The notes under the pieces were generated by a model. It was not told the origin of the DNA. It made no database searches and worked only from the letters and a program-made list of their open reading frames with translations. Both the position numbers and the translations under genes were made by a program. Shown here in pieces: positions 35,533 to 46,800 of a stretch of 64,000 bases of DNA (position 1 is its first letter; each line of letters starts with the position of its first letter). The DNA comes from Larix kaempferi (lineage: Eukaryota > Streptophyta > Pinopsida > Pinales > Pinaceae): assembly GCA_027924585.1 (NCBI GenBank), contig BSBM01000592.1, positions 2,294,001 to 2,358,000 on the forward strand, in the 5' to 3' direction.

Positions 35533-36909
35533 CTAAACCTTCACAGGCTGTTCTTGCTGAGCTTCCACAGGCTGTTCTTGCTGAGCTTCCACAGGTGTTA
35601 CTTCCTCAGGGATCGTGGCCACCTCAGCCAACGTGTTTAGACCAGATGGTTGTGCTCCTGTTACTGCTGGTTGTACTTTTGTCCCCGACGATTCCTTCAT
35701 CTTTAACCTGAGCATCCTGAGGTTACGGTAGAGCTTGACATTGTCTTTTATCAGCAATGCGTTCCTCTCGGTTGTTTTCTGGAGTTTTTCAAAGATTTCC
35801 TTGCTCCAATCATGCAGTGCCATATTCTTTTCAATTAGCTTTGCGTTGTGCAACTTAACCTGTTCCTCATTATGTCTTGCCTGGGAAAGTTCCTGTAGCA
35901 GCTCATTGACTTTGTTGGTCTCTGGTGTGGAAGGTTTGGGACCTGGTACATCAGTCAAGGGAGGGTCTTTACCTTTCTCACTCTCCATGGGTTGCTCTGC
36001 TCCTTGTTTTCCTTCGTCTTCAGATTCAGATCCTGAGTAGGGGAGATTTAGTGGGTTTTTTCCTTGAGGAGTTCCTTCAGCTTGTTCAAATACCAATTTT
36101 TTCTTTGACCTTCTCCTTTTGCTGGATGAGGAAGGGGATTCCATTTGGGCTTGAGGAGAGATGGCTCTCCTCCTTCTCTTGCTGGTTTTGGGAGTGCTGC
36201 TCTTCTCGCCCTTGCCCTGCTTAACTGCCTCTTCATTGACAAGCTCTGTGGGAAACTCGTGCCAGAATAAAAAGTAATTCCAGTCTACACTTCTCTTCTT
36301 CAAAAGCTCCTTGATTGTCAACGTTATGAGACCCTGGTGAGAGATCCTGCTTGCAATCTTGCTTGGCTTAGCCTGGACTTGCTTTGCCATTTTAGTGAGG
36401 GTCTTATGGAAGAAGTATGGCAGATTAATCTTTTCTCTCCCTGTGAAATGATTCAACAGTTTGAAATGGTAGTGCAGCACCCTGTGATAACGGCCTTCAC
36501 AAGTTATGTAAACGATGACGGCCTTTACAAGAGCCTGCCATTGAGGTTCGAGAAAGGCGATGGGAATATCCTTTCTCCACCTGATTTCCTTATGAGCTGG
36601 TAGGAGATATGACCTGAATTCAATGTCCGAAACTTTAGTGGTCTTAAACCAACTCTGTCCTGTTCTAGGGAGACCCGTACATTCGGCTATAGCTGCCTCA
36701 TCCACATGAAATTCTTCTCTGCCAAACTTGACTGTTCTCCCGTCGTAGCTCAGAGGAAACGCCTCAGCAAGTGGCTGGATGAAACTAGTGAGTCTCTCAC
36801 AGTAGTCAAAAACTTCTGCAGACTTGAAAGACTCGGCCACTTGTGGATGGGACTCGAGATACCAGACCCCGTCTAGTTCTGTCCTGAGTGGCAAATTTGT
36901 TTTTGCCAT
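35533..36909 (-). CDS. LTR-encoded protein, unknown function (3' LTR copy)
   Basis: 458 codons inside the 3' LTR. The start Met is followed by AKTNLPLRTELDGVWYLES. Residues 1-220 look globular, with motifs KFGREEFHVDEAAIAECTGL and RTGQSWFKT that recall the first-ORF proteins of some plant gypsy elements and plant mobile-domain proteins; this similarity is from memory and weak. Residues about 235-275 hold basic clusters (SKRRRR, SKRRRSKKK) that would fit nuclear targeting. An acidic linker follows, then a heptad-like region (about 335-410) and two VEAQQEQP repeats. No catalytic motif was seen. Same strand as gag-pol. Confidence 0.75.
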   Translation of the reverse strand: MAKTNLPLRTELDGVWYLESHPQVAESFKSAEVFDYCERLTSFIQPLAEAFPLSYDGRTVKFGREEFHVDEAAIAECTGLPRTGQSWFKTTKVSDIEFRSYLLPAHKEIRWRKDIPIAFLEPQWQALVKAVIVYITCEGRYHRVLHYHFKLLNHFTGREKINLPYFFHKTLTKMAKQVQAKPSKIASRISHQGLITLTIKELLKKRSVDWNYFLFWHEFPTELVNEEAVKQGKGEKSSTPKTSKRRRRAISPQAQMESPSSSSKRRRSKKKLVFEQAEGTPQGKNPLNLPYSGSESEDEGKQGAEQPMESEKGKDPPLTDVPGPKPSTPETNKVNELLQELSQARHNEEQVKLHNAKLIEKNMALHDWSKEIFEKLQKTTERNALLIKDNVKLYRNLRMLRLKMKESSGTKVQPAVTGAQPSGLNTLAEVATIPEEVTPVEAQQEQPVEAQQEQPVKV

Positions 36910-37249
36910 GAGTTGGGCCCTTTGTTTTTTGCAGCAGATGATTAAAAAACACTGTGCTAGAGTCTCGTCCTGATGGGGCGTCCCTGGATAAATGCTTTGC
37001 TCTGATAAAACTGCCTAAACGGAACAAGAACTTCAACTGAGCGGTAAAATGAAAAACCCCATGACCATGGCCCTTTTTACAGCGTTTTGGGAAAAAGATG
37101 CCTTCCATCTGAGCCGAGCAAGTGATTACTTATGATATTGTCTAGCTCGTGTGAAATTATGAAGCGATCAGCTGCGAATGATCCTCAGATATGCATTAAG
37201 AGTTCCTGTGTTACCCTGCGCAGTCAATGATGTGGGTTTTTAATGACTC

Positions 37250-37500
37250 GCCTTCGGCAGCTTACAGACATTAAACCTCATGATGGTCATACGAGATGCG
37301 TTCTGATCTTCTCTTCGGCGGCAAAACACCCAGGCTCTCTTGATGTGAAGTCGAGTACGGACACGTACTCTCTTTTTTTAATTTTCTGATAAGATCATTT
37401 TCGGCAGCTAACATAACTTTAGTAATTCTAGTCAATCCTTTCAGCTTTCGAAAGTGAGCCTTTTCGACAGTTAGCTGGCCTCTGCAAAACAGAGTTAGCT
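37250..37500 (-). repeat. AGCTGCCGAA motif cluster upstream of the LTR ORF
   Basis: Further copies of the motif occur near 37252, 37313, 37400, 37440, 37466 and 37495, some degraded (AGCTTTCGAAAG here, AGCTGCCGAAAG in the other LTR). Together with the downstream cluster they bracket the LTR reading frame. Confidence 0.7.
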
Positions 37501-37675
37501 ACCGAAACCTGTCCTTCCAAAATTTGAAACCAAGACTCAATTAAATCGGATTTTTGACTCAGTAATAAGAATGAGGACCTCCTTATGGACTCTAAAAAAT
37601 TTAAAAATAAATTTTGGACTCAAACCTATCACCTAAAATAATGAAAAAACTGACTGGTTATTTTAGGAGATAACA

Positions 37676-37690
37676 CTGGCTCCTACTCGG
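37676..37690 (-). promoter_or_regulatory. Weak polypurine tract candidate of E
   Basis: On the minus strand GAGTAGGAGCCAG directly precedes the 3' LTR. It is purine-rich but interrupted, so the assignment rests mainly on position. Confidence 0.4.
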
Positions 37691-37749
37691 GGATGGAATC
37701 CTCCCAGTGAGGTTCCAAAGAATCCCAGAACCAAATGCCTTTCCTGGAA

Positions 37750-37935
37750 ATAAAACTGACACCTAGTCTAGTACTCCAATTGGGCATGGAGTTTATTTGA
37801 CATACATGAAAATAAAACTGACACCTAGTCTAGTACTCCCATTGGGCATGGAGTTTATTTGACATACATGAAAATAAAACTGACACCTAGTCTAGTACTC
37901 CCATTGGGTATGGAGTTTATTTGACACACTGACTC
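37750..37935 (-). repeat. 62-bp tandem repeat, about three copies
   Basis: ACCTAGTCTAGTACTCC starts at 37761, 37823 and 37885. The repeat lies between the end of pol and the 3' LTR of E, where a polypurine tract and 3' control sequences are expected. Confidence 0.9.
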
Positions 37936-37985
37936 TAAATAGAAAAGAAAGACTAATATTTTACAATGAGAAAGACCCAAGGTCT

Positions 37986-40961
37986 TTAAGAGAGGTAGAT
38001 TTTCAAAAATCGCCCATTGAATGGGCCACCTGCGAGAATCTCTCCATCCAGATGATGAAGAACAAAAGTGTTGTTGTGGTAAGCTTCTGTTATAATGTAT
38101 GGACCAGTCCATAATGAATCGAACTTCCCATGCTGTCCCTTATTTTTCCTAGATGCATCCCATTTCAAAACAAAATCACCTATTTTGAACACATCCTTTT
38201 TTGTTTTTCTGTCAAAAGTGTTTTTTACCTTCATTTGATGATTTTCAGACTTTTCTATCAGATGCTCTCTCTCTTGCTGTAACTCCACCAATTGGAAAAA
38301 TCTTCTAGTGTGATCATCAAGTTCAGAGCCGGCCTCTTGAAGGAAATTAGTCACTGGTAACACAAGTTGGACTGGGAATATGGCTTCAGTGCCATAGACT
38401 AATTTAAATGGGGATGTACCAATGGATTTCTTGATAGTGACTCTGTCGGCCCACAAAGCGAATTTTAACTTGCTGTCCCAACTTTTCTTATTTTCCTCCA
38501 GCAATTTCTTGATGATACGAGACAAACTTTTATTTGAAGACTCAGCTAGTCCGTTGCCCTGTGGGTAATATGACGTGGAATGAGCTAGTTTTACCCCCAT
38601 CTCTTCACATAAGCTCACCAAATGTCGGTCATTAAAGGCAGGAGCATTGTCTGTAATCAGCTTCATGGGACAACCAAACCTTGAAAAGATATTACTAAAC
38701 AGAAAGTCAATAATCACCTTATGAGTAGCATTCCTCGTGGGAATGGCTTCGATCCATTTCTTGAAATAATCTGTGGCAACCAATATCCATTTGTGCTGAT
38801 TGCTTGATGAAGGATGGATCTCTCCGATGAAGTCCAAGCCCCATTGCTGGAATGGACCAACAGCTGTGATGGGCTTCAACGGTAGAGATTTCAACTGCCC
38901 CTTTCCTTGGAACCTTTGACATTTGTCGCATGCTTTCACAAAAGCAAATACATCAGAAAATATACAGGGCCAGTAATAACCCGCCCTCAGTATCTTGTGG
39001 ACGGTTGTCTTCCAGTAGTGATGTCCGCCACAGATACTGTCATGAAATTCAGTCATTACCTTGACAGCCTCCTCCTTTGTCACACATCTCAGGAGTACCC
39101 CTAAAGGGTCTTTCCAAAACAGCAAGTTATCTTTGATGCAGAAGCTCGTAGATTTAAGCTTAAGAGCTCTTCCCTGTGTTCTTGTGAGTCCCTCTGGCAA
39201 AGAAAAATTTTGCAAAAAGAAAACAATATCCCTGTACCATTCACACTCTGAGATATAAGAGGTTACCTGTAAATATGACCTTGTCTGGTTCGCTGAAATT
39301 TCAAATTGGAAATCTGCTGTACCTTTCTCCTCTTCATAAATCTTCAATGCCTTGCAATTTTCTTCAGTCAATAACCGAGCGAGTCCCTGTCCTCGAACCA
39401 GCTTGACAGGTTTGATTTCTATGTCAAACTCAATCAGCTTTGCCACCCACTTACTCCTTTTGCCATCAATGTCAGGCTGTACTAAAACATCTTTGACTGA
39501 ACTAGAGGGGACATAAGCAATTACCTTGGACTGGAGAATGTAAATTCTGAATGCCTTCAGGGCCTTGATCAATGCATACGCTTGCTTCTCCAAAGGTTCA
39601 TACTTAAGCTCAGCATCACGGAGTACCCGACTGAAAAAAGCCACAGGCTGCTCCTGTTCATCATCATTTTTCTGTAAGAGGACAGCTGCAATAGTGTCAT
39701 GTGAAGCAAATGAAAAGACGAAGAATTCTCTGTCAAAATGTGGACTGATGAGAACCGGGGCTGAAGTGATTGCTTTCTTGATATCCTGGAATGAATCCTT
39801 TGCCTGTTTAGTCCACCTGATTTCCGAATCTTTCTTTAGCATGCTGGTAATGTGTTTAGTCAGTTCAGCAAAATTTGAAATAAATCTGCGGATGAAGTTG
39901 ATGGTGCCAAGAAAAGATTGGACATCTTTCTTGGATCTAGGTAATGACAAATCTAGGATTGCCTCCACCCTCTTTGGGTCAATTTTAACTCCTTCTGCTG
40001 AAACAATGTGACCGAGCAGCTTACCTTCTTTGAGTGCAAAAAATGACTTTTTAGGATTCAACGAGATACCATACTTCCTGCATTTCTCGAAATCTTTTCT
40101 CAAATGTAGCAGATGATCTGAATGGCTGTGAGAGAACACCGTGATGTCATCGAGGTAAATGAGGACAAACTTATCCCTTTCTCCGACAAAGGCAATATCC
40201 ATTGCCCGCTGGAAGGTAGCCCCAACATTCATGAGACCGAAAGGCATTTTTTGGTACATGAACGTACCCCAAGGAGTTGTGAAGGCTGTCTTTTCTCTGT
40301 CCTCAGGATGGACAGCAATCTGGTTGTACCCCGAGAATCCGTCGATAAAGGACATGACACTTGCCCCGGAAACTCTCTGCAAAATATGTTCCATCTTGGG
40401 TACCGGGTAATTGTATTTCCGAGAACACTTATTCAAGTTCCTGAAATCGACACAGAGTCTGATTTCACCGTTCTTCTTCCTCACAGGGACAAGATTGGCA
40501 ATCCAATCGGAATGTCTCAGCGGGATAATGATCTGGGCCTCAAGCAATTTTTTGATTTCCTTCTCCATTGTGGGCAGCAACATTGGATTGAATGATCTGA
40601 GCTTCTGTCGGAAAGGAGTAGTATCTTTGTTCAGTGGGATCCTATGTTGAATGATATCTGTGTCATAAGTCTTCAGATCTGAATACTTCCAGGCAAATAT
40701 GTCGGAGAACTCCTTTAAGAGGCCAGCGTACTCAGACTTCTGTGGTTCTGTCAACTGGGAAGCCAAATTCACATATTTCGGATCTGATTCGTTTGCTAGG
40801 TTCAGAGGACAGCTATCAGATTCGTCCTCTTTCTTCTCAAGCTTAACAGCAACATCATTGCTATCAAACAGTCTCTCCAAAGGTATCAGCCCTTTCGGGA
40901 TTCTGTTGGAAGAAAGCTGAACTATTTTGTGTGTCCCGATTTTGTCTTCAAACCTGGTTTT
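37986..40961 (-). CDS. Gypsy E RT, RNase H and integrase
   Basis: Open for about 990 codons from the stop at 40962-40964; the first Met is at 40880. RT carries LVPVRKKNGEIRLCVDFRNL, FSGYNQ, MPFGLMN and the catalytic YLDD (about 40150). The RT-linked RNase H begins near SAPVLISPHF. The integrase has an HHCC zinc finger (GGHHYW...CDKCQRF), a core with GLDFIGE, TDNAPAF and GLAESSNK (D, D, E), and a C-terminal GPY-like segment ending LKIYLS. The same frame continues upstream into gag-protease, interrupted only by two stops. Except for those stops it looks functional. Confidence 0.93.
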   Translation of the reverse strand, partial: KTRFEDKIGTHKIVQLSSNRIPKGLIPLERLFDSNDVAVKLEKKEDESDSCPLNLANESDPKYVNLASQLTEPQKSEYAGLLKEFSDIFAWKYSDLKTYDTDIIQHRIPLNKDTTPFRQKLRSFNPMLLPTMEKEIKKLLEAQIIIPLRHSDWIANLVPVRKKNGEIRLCVDFRNLNKCSRKYNYPVPKMEHILQRVSGASVMSFIDGFSGYNQIAVHPEDREKTAFTTPWGTFMYQKMPFGLMNVGATFQRAMDIAFVGERDKFVLIYLDDITVFSHSHSDHLLHLRKDFEKCRKYGISLNPKKSFFALKEGKLLGHIVSAEGVKIDPKRVEAILDLSLPRSKKDVQSFLGTINFIRRFISNFAELTKHITSMLKKDSEIRWTKQAKDSFQDIKKAITSAPVLISPHFDREFFVFSFASHDTIAAVLLQKNDDEQEQPVAFFSRVLRDAELKYEPLEKQAYALIKALKAFRIYILQSKVIAYVPSSSVKDVLVQPDIDGKRSKWVAKLIEFDIEIKPVKLVRGQGLARLLTEENCKALKIYEEEKGTADFQFEISANQTRSYLQVTSYISECEWYRDIVFFLQNFSLPEGLTRTQGRALKLKSTSFCIKDNLLFWKDPLGVLLRCVTKEEAVKVMTEFHDSICGGHHYWKTTVHKILRAGYYWPCIFSDVFAFVKACDKCQRFQGKGQLKSLPLKPITAVGPFQQWGLDFIGEIHPSSSNQHKWILVATDYFKKWIEAIPTRNATHKVIIDFLFSNIFSRFGCPMKLITDNAPAFNDRHLVSLCEEMGVKLAHSTSYYPQGNGLAESSNKSLSRIIKKLLEENKKSWDSKLKFALWADRVTIKKSIGTSPFKLVYGTEAIFPVQLVLPVTNFLQEAGSELDDHTRRFFQLVELQQEREHLIEKSENHQMKVKNTFDRKTKKDVFKIGDFVLKWDASRKNKGQHGKFDSLWTGPYIITEAYHNNTFVLHHLDGEILAGGPFNGRFLKIYLS

Positions 40962-43688
40962 TTATTTGGCAGCCTGTTCATTCTGATTGTCTTCATCAAT
41001 TTCTAAGTCAGCAAATTCATTTATAACATTTAAAAACCTGGTCAGCTCTGCATCGTCTTCAAACACCTTCCAAAATTCTACATTATCAGGCAGTGAAGGC
41101 CGATATTTTACTTGAATCTCGTATGACGGTTTAGGAGGCAGAGGGGGAATGAAATTACAAGCTGAAACAGCTAAAGAATCAGCCATTTCGTTCATCAATC
41201 TAGGTATATGTGCTATTTTGAATTCAGAGAAAGAAGGGATAACATTGAGTACCTCGTCCCTGTAGGCTTTGAGCCTCACATGCTTTGCCTGAAAAGATTT
41301 GTTGACCTGCTGAATAATCAGATCAGTGTCCCCAAAGACATGTAGCTTTTTGATCTGCATTTGTTTGGCTGAATTCAGCCCCAACAGCAAGGCTTCTTAC
41401 TCGACAACATTGTTTGTCACTTGGAAATTTAGCTTAAATGACAGCTGTGTCTTTTCCTGTGAGGGAGAAATGAACACAACCCCTGCTCCAGCAGATTCTT
41501 TGGTACAAGCCCCATCAAAGAACATCGTCCATAATCCATTCTCTTTCTCACTGTTGATAGGCTGGACCATAGGCTTTTTTAGTGGCAAAGATTCCGGCAA
41601 AGAGTCATCAACCTGTAAGATACATGAGCCCATTTCCGTGTCTACTGAATAAATGGGATGGTTAGCGAGATTCTTTTCATCACTGATGATGAAAGAAAGC
41701 TGAGACTCACGGTATAACCTTCTGCTTTCTCTGGAAAAGACTGGGATAGTGGCATAAGATAGGTCCATTTGCAAGGTTCCACCTAGTCTCTTCATCCATG
41801 ATCTGGACAGCAAACAACCAAACTTGGGCGGGATATCATCCACAACAACATCCATAATCATGGTTTTCATCGGGGCAGAGGATAGGGAAACTGCAAGGTC
41901 CTTTATCAACCCGAGGCATTTCACCTTCCTGGAGTCGAAGGAGAATAAATCATGGTAAGAGCGGGTGATTTCTAAGCCTAGTCCATGCATGACTGTTTTT
42001 GACATCAGGTTATGGGAAGCACCTGAATCGAGGAGGCAATTGTGCAAGGTCTTGTCATGGATGTTCAAAGAGACATAAAAAGGGGGACATCTTTCACCTC
42101 GTTCTTCAATCATAGGGCCTAGCACAATGCTGGGGTTATCATCAGATAAGTTTATGGTGTCAGAGGAAAAAGAGACAGATTTGTGATCAAGGCTTTTACA
42201 AATGTCCTTTCGGAAGGCTTCGTTCTTCATGAGTTCAATAAGAGGTACAAGGATCTTTAGTTTCTGAATTTCTGTTTGTAAATTGAAAGAAGAAGAAGCA
42301 AATTTTTCAGATTCAGAGGGATTTGCTCTTACCATGGGCTGCGACTGAGTTGTTTTCTGAACTTCCTTGGCTGGCTGCTTTGCAAGGGAAGCAGTCTTTT
42401 TCGGAGGAACTGGAGTGTTTTGTTTTCCAGTATTCCTTTTGGATCTCAGATCGTATCCTGCCCGTCCATCAGTTTGCAGCATGGCCTGATCTTCATAAAG
42501 CTGGTTCAGTCCCTGATCAAACAATGACCCCTCATAGTCAGCTTCGGTCAAGTAAATTTCTTCGTACTCAGCTTCGACACAGTGAATGTCCTCTTCGAGT
42601 TCTTGAACATCCTCCTCATCTCCTTCGTCAAGCACTACATTCTGGAAGGGAGCCCTAATTTTCTGATCGTCAACTGGATTTCTCTCTCTCTGTAAAAGTT
42701 GGACCTGCTGTTGGTTCCTTCTCCAATTTTGATTTCTATTTGGGTAATCAGCTTGGTTCTGATTCCTATTCGGATGCTCAAATTTACTTTGATTTCTCCC
42801 TTTGTCAGGAGATCTGCTGCTGGTCTTAATCTTCTCCATTTCAGAGGTCAGATTTTCCACCATTTTTGCCAACTTGTCAACCTTTTGGTTTGAATTGGAG
42901 GAGGAGGGGGCTTCCTCACTCCTTCTCCCTCTCTCGGAACCTATTTTCAGTTTCTCAGAAGATGACAAGTTCGATTCAACTTTCAGGGCAGCTTCTTGCA
43001 TGGCTACGAGGGTTTCAGAATCCCTTTCTCTGAGCATCAAGCAGAATTTGTAATCGAAATCTCCGGAATATGTGATCATAGCAGATGTTTCGGAAGGTTT
43101 GACTACCTCAGGGATCTTTTCATACATCTTATTGAACCTCTTGGTGAAATCAGATACAGACTCACCCGCTTTCCGTTTGAGATTTCCAAACTCAGTAATA
43201 TAATGCAGGTAATCTTTTCTGTCTCCCCAATTTTTTAAGAAGGCATCATCAAGAGCAGTGATGTCTCCTATGGAAGCAGCTGGCAGCGTTTTGAACCATT
43301 TCCGGGCCTCTCCATCTAAGCTCTGGACAAAAATTCTCATCCAAACATCTTCAGCTTCGATGTTGGTATTTTCTGCATAAGCGTAGAAAGCTTCAAGGTG
43401 TTCTTCTGCTGTGTAGTTGCCTGGCCCAAAGAATTTAGGCATGTATTTTTGGTAATCCCCTACGGGCATTTGAGAGAGTGGAAGTGCTAGTACCAATGGA
43501 GCATATCTGTTAGCTAGTATTTGTTCCATCTTAGTCATATTTGCTCCCCCAGCCATGATGACTGTGGTATGTGATGCAGCAGAAAAACTAACAACAGATG
43601 AACTTACAGTGGTGACTTTTGGAACATCTTGACCTTTGGTCTTCTTCGCCTCCCTCAAGATTCGATCTGGATTTGGTACTGGAGACAC
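40962..43688 (-). pseudogene. Gypsy E gag, protease and extra RNase H, two stops
   Basis: Gag (about residues 55-260) includes FYAYAENTNIEAEDVWMRIF and EARKWFKTLP, typical of plant gypsy gag. No CCHC knuckle is visible; an Asn/Gln/Arg-rich NRNQN region stands in its place. The protease has CLLDSGASHNLM. Then comes an RNase H-like domain starting WTMFFDGACTKESAGAGVVF. Its NVVEYEA motif is broken by a Tyr-to-stop change at 41397-41399, and the frame continues to a second stop at 40962-40964. An RNase H domain before RT, besides the one after RT, differs from the usual Tat order, where the extra one follows RT. Confidence 0.88.
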
Positions 43689-43854
43689 CAGGGGTCCTTG
43701 GGGATTCGCTCTGGTGCTGGCCCTTTTTGGAGCCAGAATGATGTTGTGGAGTCGCCAGATAGAAGATATATAACCAATGAAGTGTCTAGTCCTTGTCTAT
43801 CATCAAGGACCAGATTTGTGTCGTTCTCCCAGGAAGATCAGCTTCTCACCTCGC

Positions 43855-43872
43855 TCCCCGGCAACGGCGCCA
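43855..43872 (-). promoter_or_regulatory. Primer binding site of E, Asp tRNA
   Basis: The plus strand TCCCCGGCAACGGCGCCA equals the 3' end of plant tRNA-Asp including CCA, so the minus strand is complementary to it. A 3-bp spacer (43873-43875) separates it from the 5' LTR. Confidence 0.9.
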
Positions 43873-43875
43873 ATT

Positions 43876-46800
43876 TGTTATCACTCCAGGAAACTACCTA
43901 GGGTTATAAGCTAGGTATGCCTGGTAACTTAAGAAAATATGTTTTTTTGTGTCTTTTGAAAAAAGGAGGATCAATGGGATGACTAAATCAGAGTACAGTA
44001 TTCAGACATTCAGCATGTAAACAGATGAAACAGTGCCCTCAAGAATCGATTGATCAGCATATAACATCAAAGGTGGATGAAGAAAACATGTAACCAAACC
44101 AGTACAAAGTAGGGCTCGAGAGACATTCAAGGAACTGGAATCAAGCTGTGAGCTAAACAATGTAAAGAGAACATTCACATTCAAAGCTAGACAACACTGA
44201 TACAGTGAAAGAGAAAATGGAAACTGATATCGAAGCTGAAGGAAACCTGTGATCTATATTAGCATAGGAAAACCGAATACAGTAGCCAATTATTCCATCC
44301 AAAATCGAACCATTTTACAGTCTTGGTTCTGTGGCTTTATAGCCTTTACAAAATCGTTTTTTCCAGATCCTAAAAGCATGGATCTGTTTAATGAACTAAA
44401 GTACTAACTGAAAGTTAAAAACAAAAAGATAGGGACTAATCCCTAAAATCATGGACATTCAGATATGGAGATCTCCTTCAACGACTCGATGGTTGGTGAA
44501 GTGAAGCAGCCTTCCAAGGCTCGGTGAACTGGGTTGGGCGCGCCACAGATTTGATTTTCATGATATGGTAGTCGACCTTTGCAAAAACAGGCTTTCGGCA
44601 GCTAACTATTCTGCTGATTTCGTGCCTTAGCTGCCGGAAGTCAGATCCTTCGGCAGCTAATGAGCTTTGTGGGGATCGCCTAAGCTGCCGAAAGCCGTAA
44701 CTGTTTCACAAAATTAAACCCAAACGATGCTTAACTGATTTTGTGCCTTAGCCACCGGAAGTCAGATTCTTCGGCAGCTAATGAGCTCTGTGGGGCTCAC
44801 CTAAGCTGCCGAAAGCTGTAACTGCTTCAAAAATTAAGACCCCAAAACGCTGCTTTCTTGCATGCTCGTGACCAATCGCTAGGACTTCTTTGAAACTGCT
44901 CTTTTCCCTCTAGTCACTCGTTTAGTCTGTCTTTGCTGAACCTTCACAGGCTGTTCTTGCTGAGCTTCCACAGGCTATTCTTGCTGAGCTTCCACAGGTG
45001 TTACTTCCTCAGGGATCGTGGCCACCTTAGCCAACGTGTTTAGACCAGATGGTTGTGCTCCTGTTACTGCTGGTTGTACTTTTGTCCCCGACGATTCCTT
45101 CATCTTTAACCTGAGCATCCTGAGGTTACGGTAGAGCTTGACATTGTCTTTTATCAGCAATGCGTTCCTCTCGGTTGTTTTCTGGAGTTTTTCGAAGATT
45201 TCCTTGCTCCGATCATGCAGTGCCATATTCTTTTCAATTAGCTTTGCGTTGTGCAACTTAACCTGTTCCTCATTATGTCTTGCCTGGGAAAGTTCCTGTA
45301 GCAGCTCATTGACTTTGTTGGTCTCTGGTGTGGAAGGTTTGGGACCTGGTACATCAGTCAAGGGAGGGTCTTTACCTTTCTCACTCTCCATGGGCTGCTC
45401 TGCTCCTTGTTTTCCTTCGTCTTCAGATTCAGATCCTGAGTAGGGGAGATTTAGTGGGTTTTTTCCTTGAGGAGTTCCTTCAGCTTGTTCAAATACCAAT
45501 TTTTTCTTTGACCTTCTCCTTTTGCTGGATGAGGAAGGGGATTCCATTTGGGCTTGAGGAGAGATGGCTCTCCTCCTTCTCTTGCTGGTTTTGGGAGTGC
45601 TGCTCTTCTCGCCCTTGCCCTGCTTAACTGCCTCTTCATTGACAAGCTCTGTGGGAAACTCGTGCCAGAATAAAAAGTAATTCCAGTCTACACTTCTCTT
45701 CTTCAAAAGCTCCTTGATTGTCAACGTTATGAGACCCTGGTGAGAGATCCTGCTTGCAATCTTGCTTGGCTTAGCCTGGACTTGCTTTGCCATTTTAGTG
45801 AGGGTCTTATGGAAGAAGTATGGCAGATTAATCTTTTCTCTCCCTGTGAAATGATTCAACAGTTTGAAATGGTAGTGCAGCACCCTGTGATAACGGCCTT
45901 CACAAGTTATGTAAACGATGATGGCCTTTACAAGAGCCTGCCATTGAGGTTCGAGAAAGGCGATGGGAATATCCTTTCTCCACCTGATTTCCTTATGAGC
46001 TGGTAGGAGATATGACCTGAATTCAATGTCCAAAACTTTAGTGGTCTTAAACCAACTCTGTCCTGTTCTAGGGAGACCCGTACATTCGGCTATAGCTGCC
46101 TCATCCACATGAAATTCTTCTCTGCCAAACTTGACTGTTCTCCCGTCGTAGCTCAGAGCAAACGCCTCAGCAAGTGGCTGGATGAAACTAGTGAGTCTCT
46201 CACAGTAGTCAAAAACTTCTGCAGACTTGAAAGACTCGGCCACTTGTGGATAGGACTCGAGATACCAGACCCCGTCTAGTTCTGTCCTGAGTGGCAAATT
46301 TGTTTTTGCCATGAGTTGGGCCCTTTGTTTTTTGCAGCAGATGATTAAAAAACACTGTGCTAGAGTCTCGTCCTGATGGGGCGTCCCTGGATAAATGCTT
46401 TGCTCTGATAAAACTGTCTAAACGGAACAAGAACTTCAACTGAGCGGTAAAATGAAAAACCCCATGAACATGGCCCTTTTTACAGCGTTTTGGGAAAAAG
46501 ATGCCTTCCATCTGAGTCGAGCAAGTGATTACTTATGATATTGTCTAGCTCGTGTGAAATTATGAAGCGATCAGCTGCGAATGATCCTCAGATATGCATT
46601 AAGAGTTCCTGTGTTACCCTGCGCAGTCAATGATGTGGGTTTTTAATGACTCGCCTTCGGCAGCTTACAGACATTAAACCTCATGATGGTCATACGAGAT
46701 GCGTTCTGATCTTCTCTTCGGCAGCAAAACACCCAGGCTCTCTTGATGTGAAGTCGAGTACGGATACGTACTCTCTTTTTTTAATTTTTTGATAAGATCA

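Larger units (their letters stand above)
34473..37675 (-). repeat. 3' LTR of gypsy E
   Basis: 3203 bp, plus strand TGTTATCACTCC to GGAGATAACA; the ends are 8-bp inverted (TGTTATCA/AGATAACA-like). It contains the LTR reading frame (35533-36909) flanked by clusters of AGCTGCCGAA motifs. Confidence 0.96.

Noticed and set aside
35735-36603. Plus-strand ORFs opposite the LTR gene (and their twins at 45138-46006)
   Set aside because: They are shadows of the minus-strand LTR reading frame, with leucine- and serine-rich composition typical of antisense frames.
39565-40650. Plus-strand ORFs opposite gypsy E pol
   Set aside because: Antisense shadows of the conserved RT frame.
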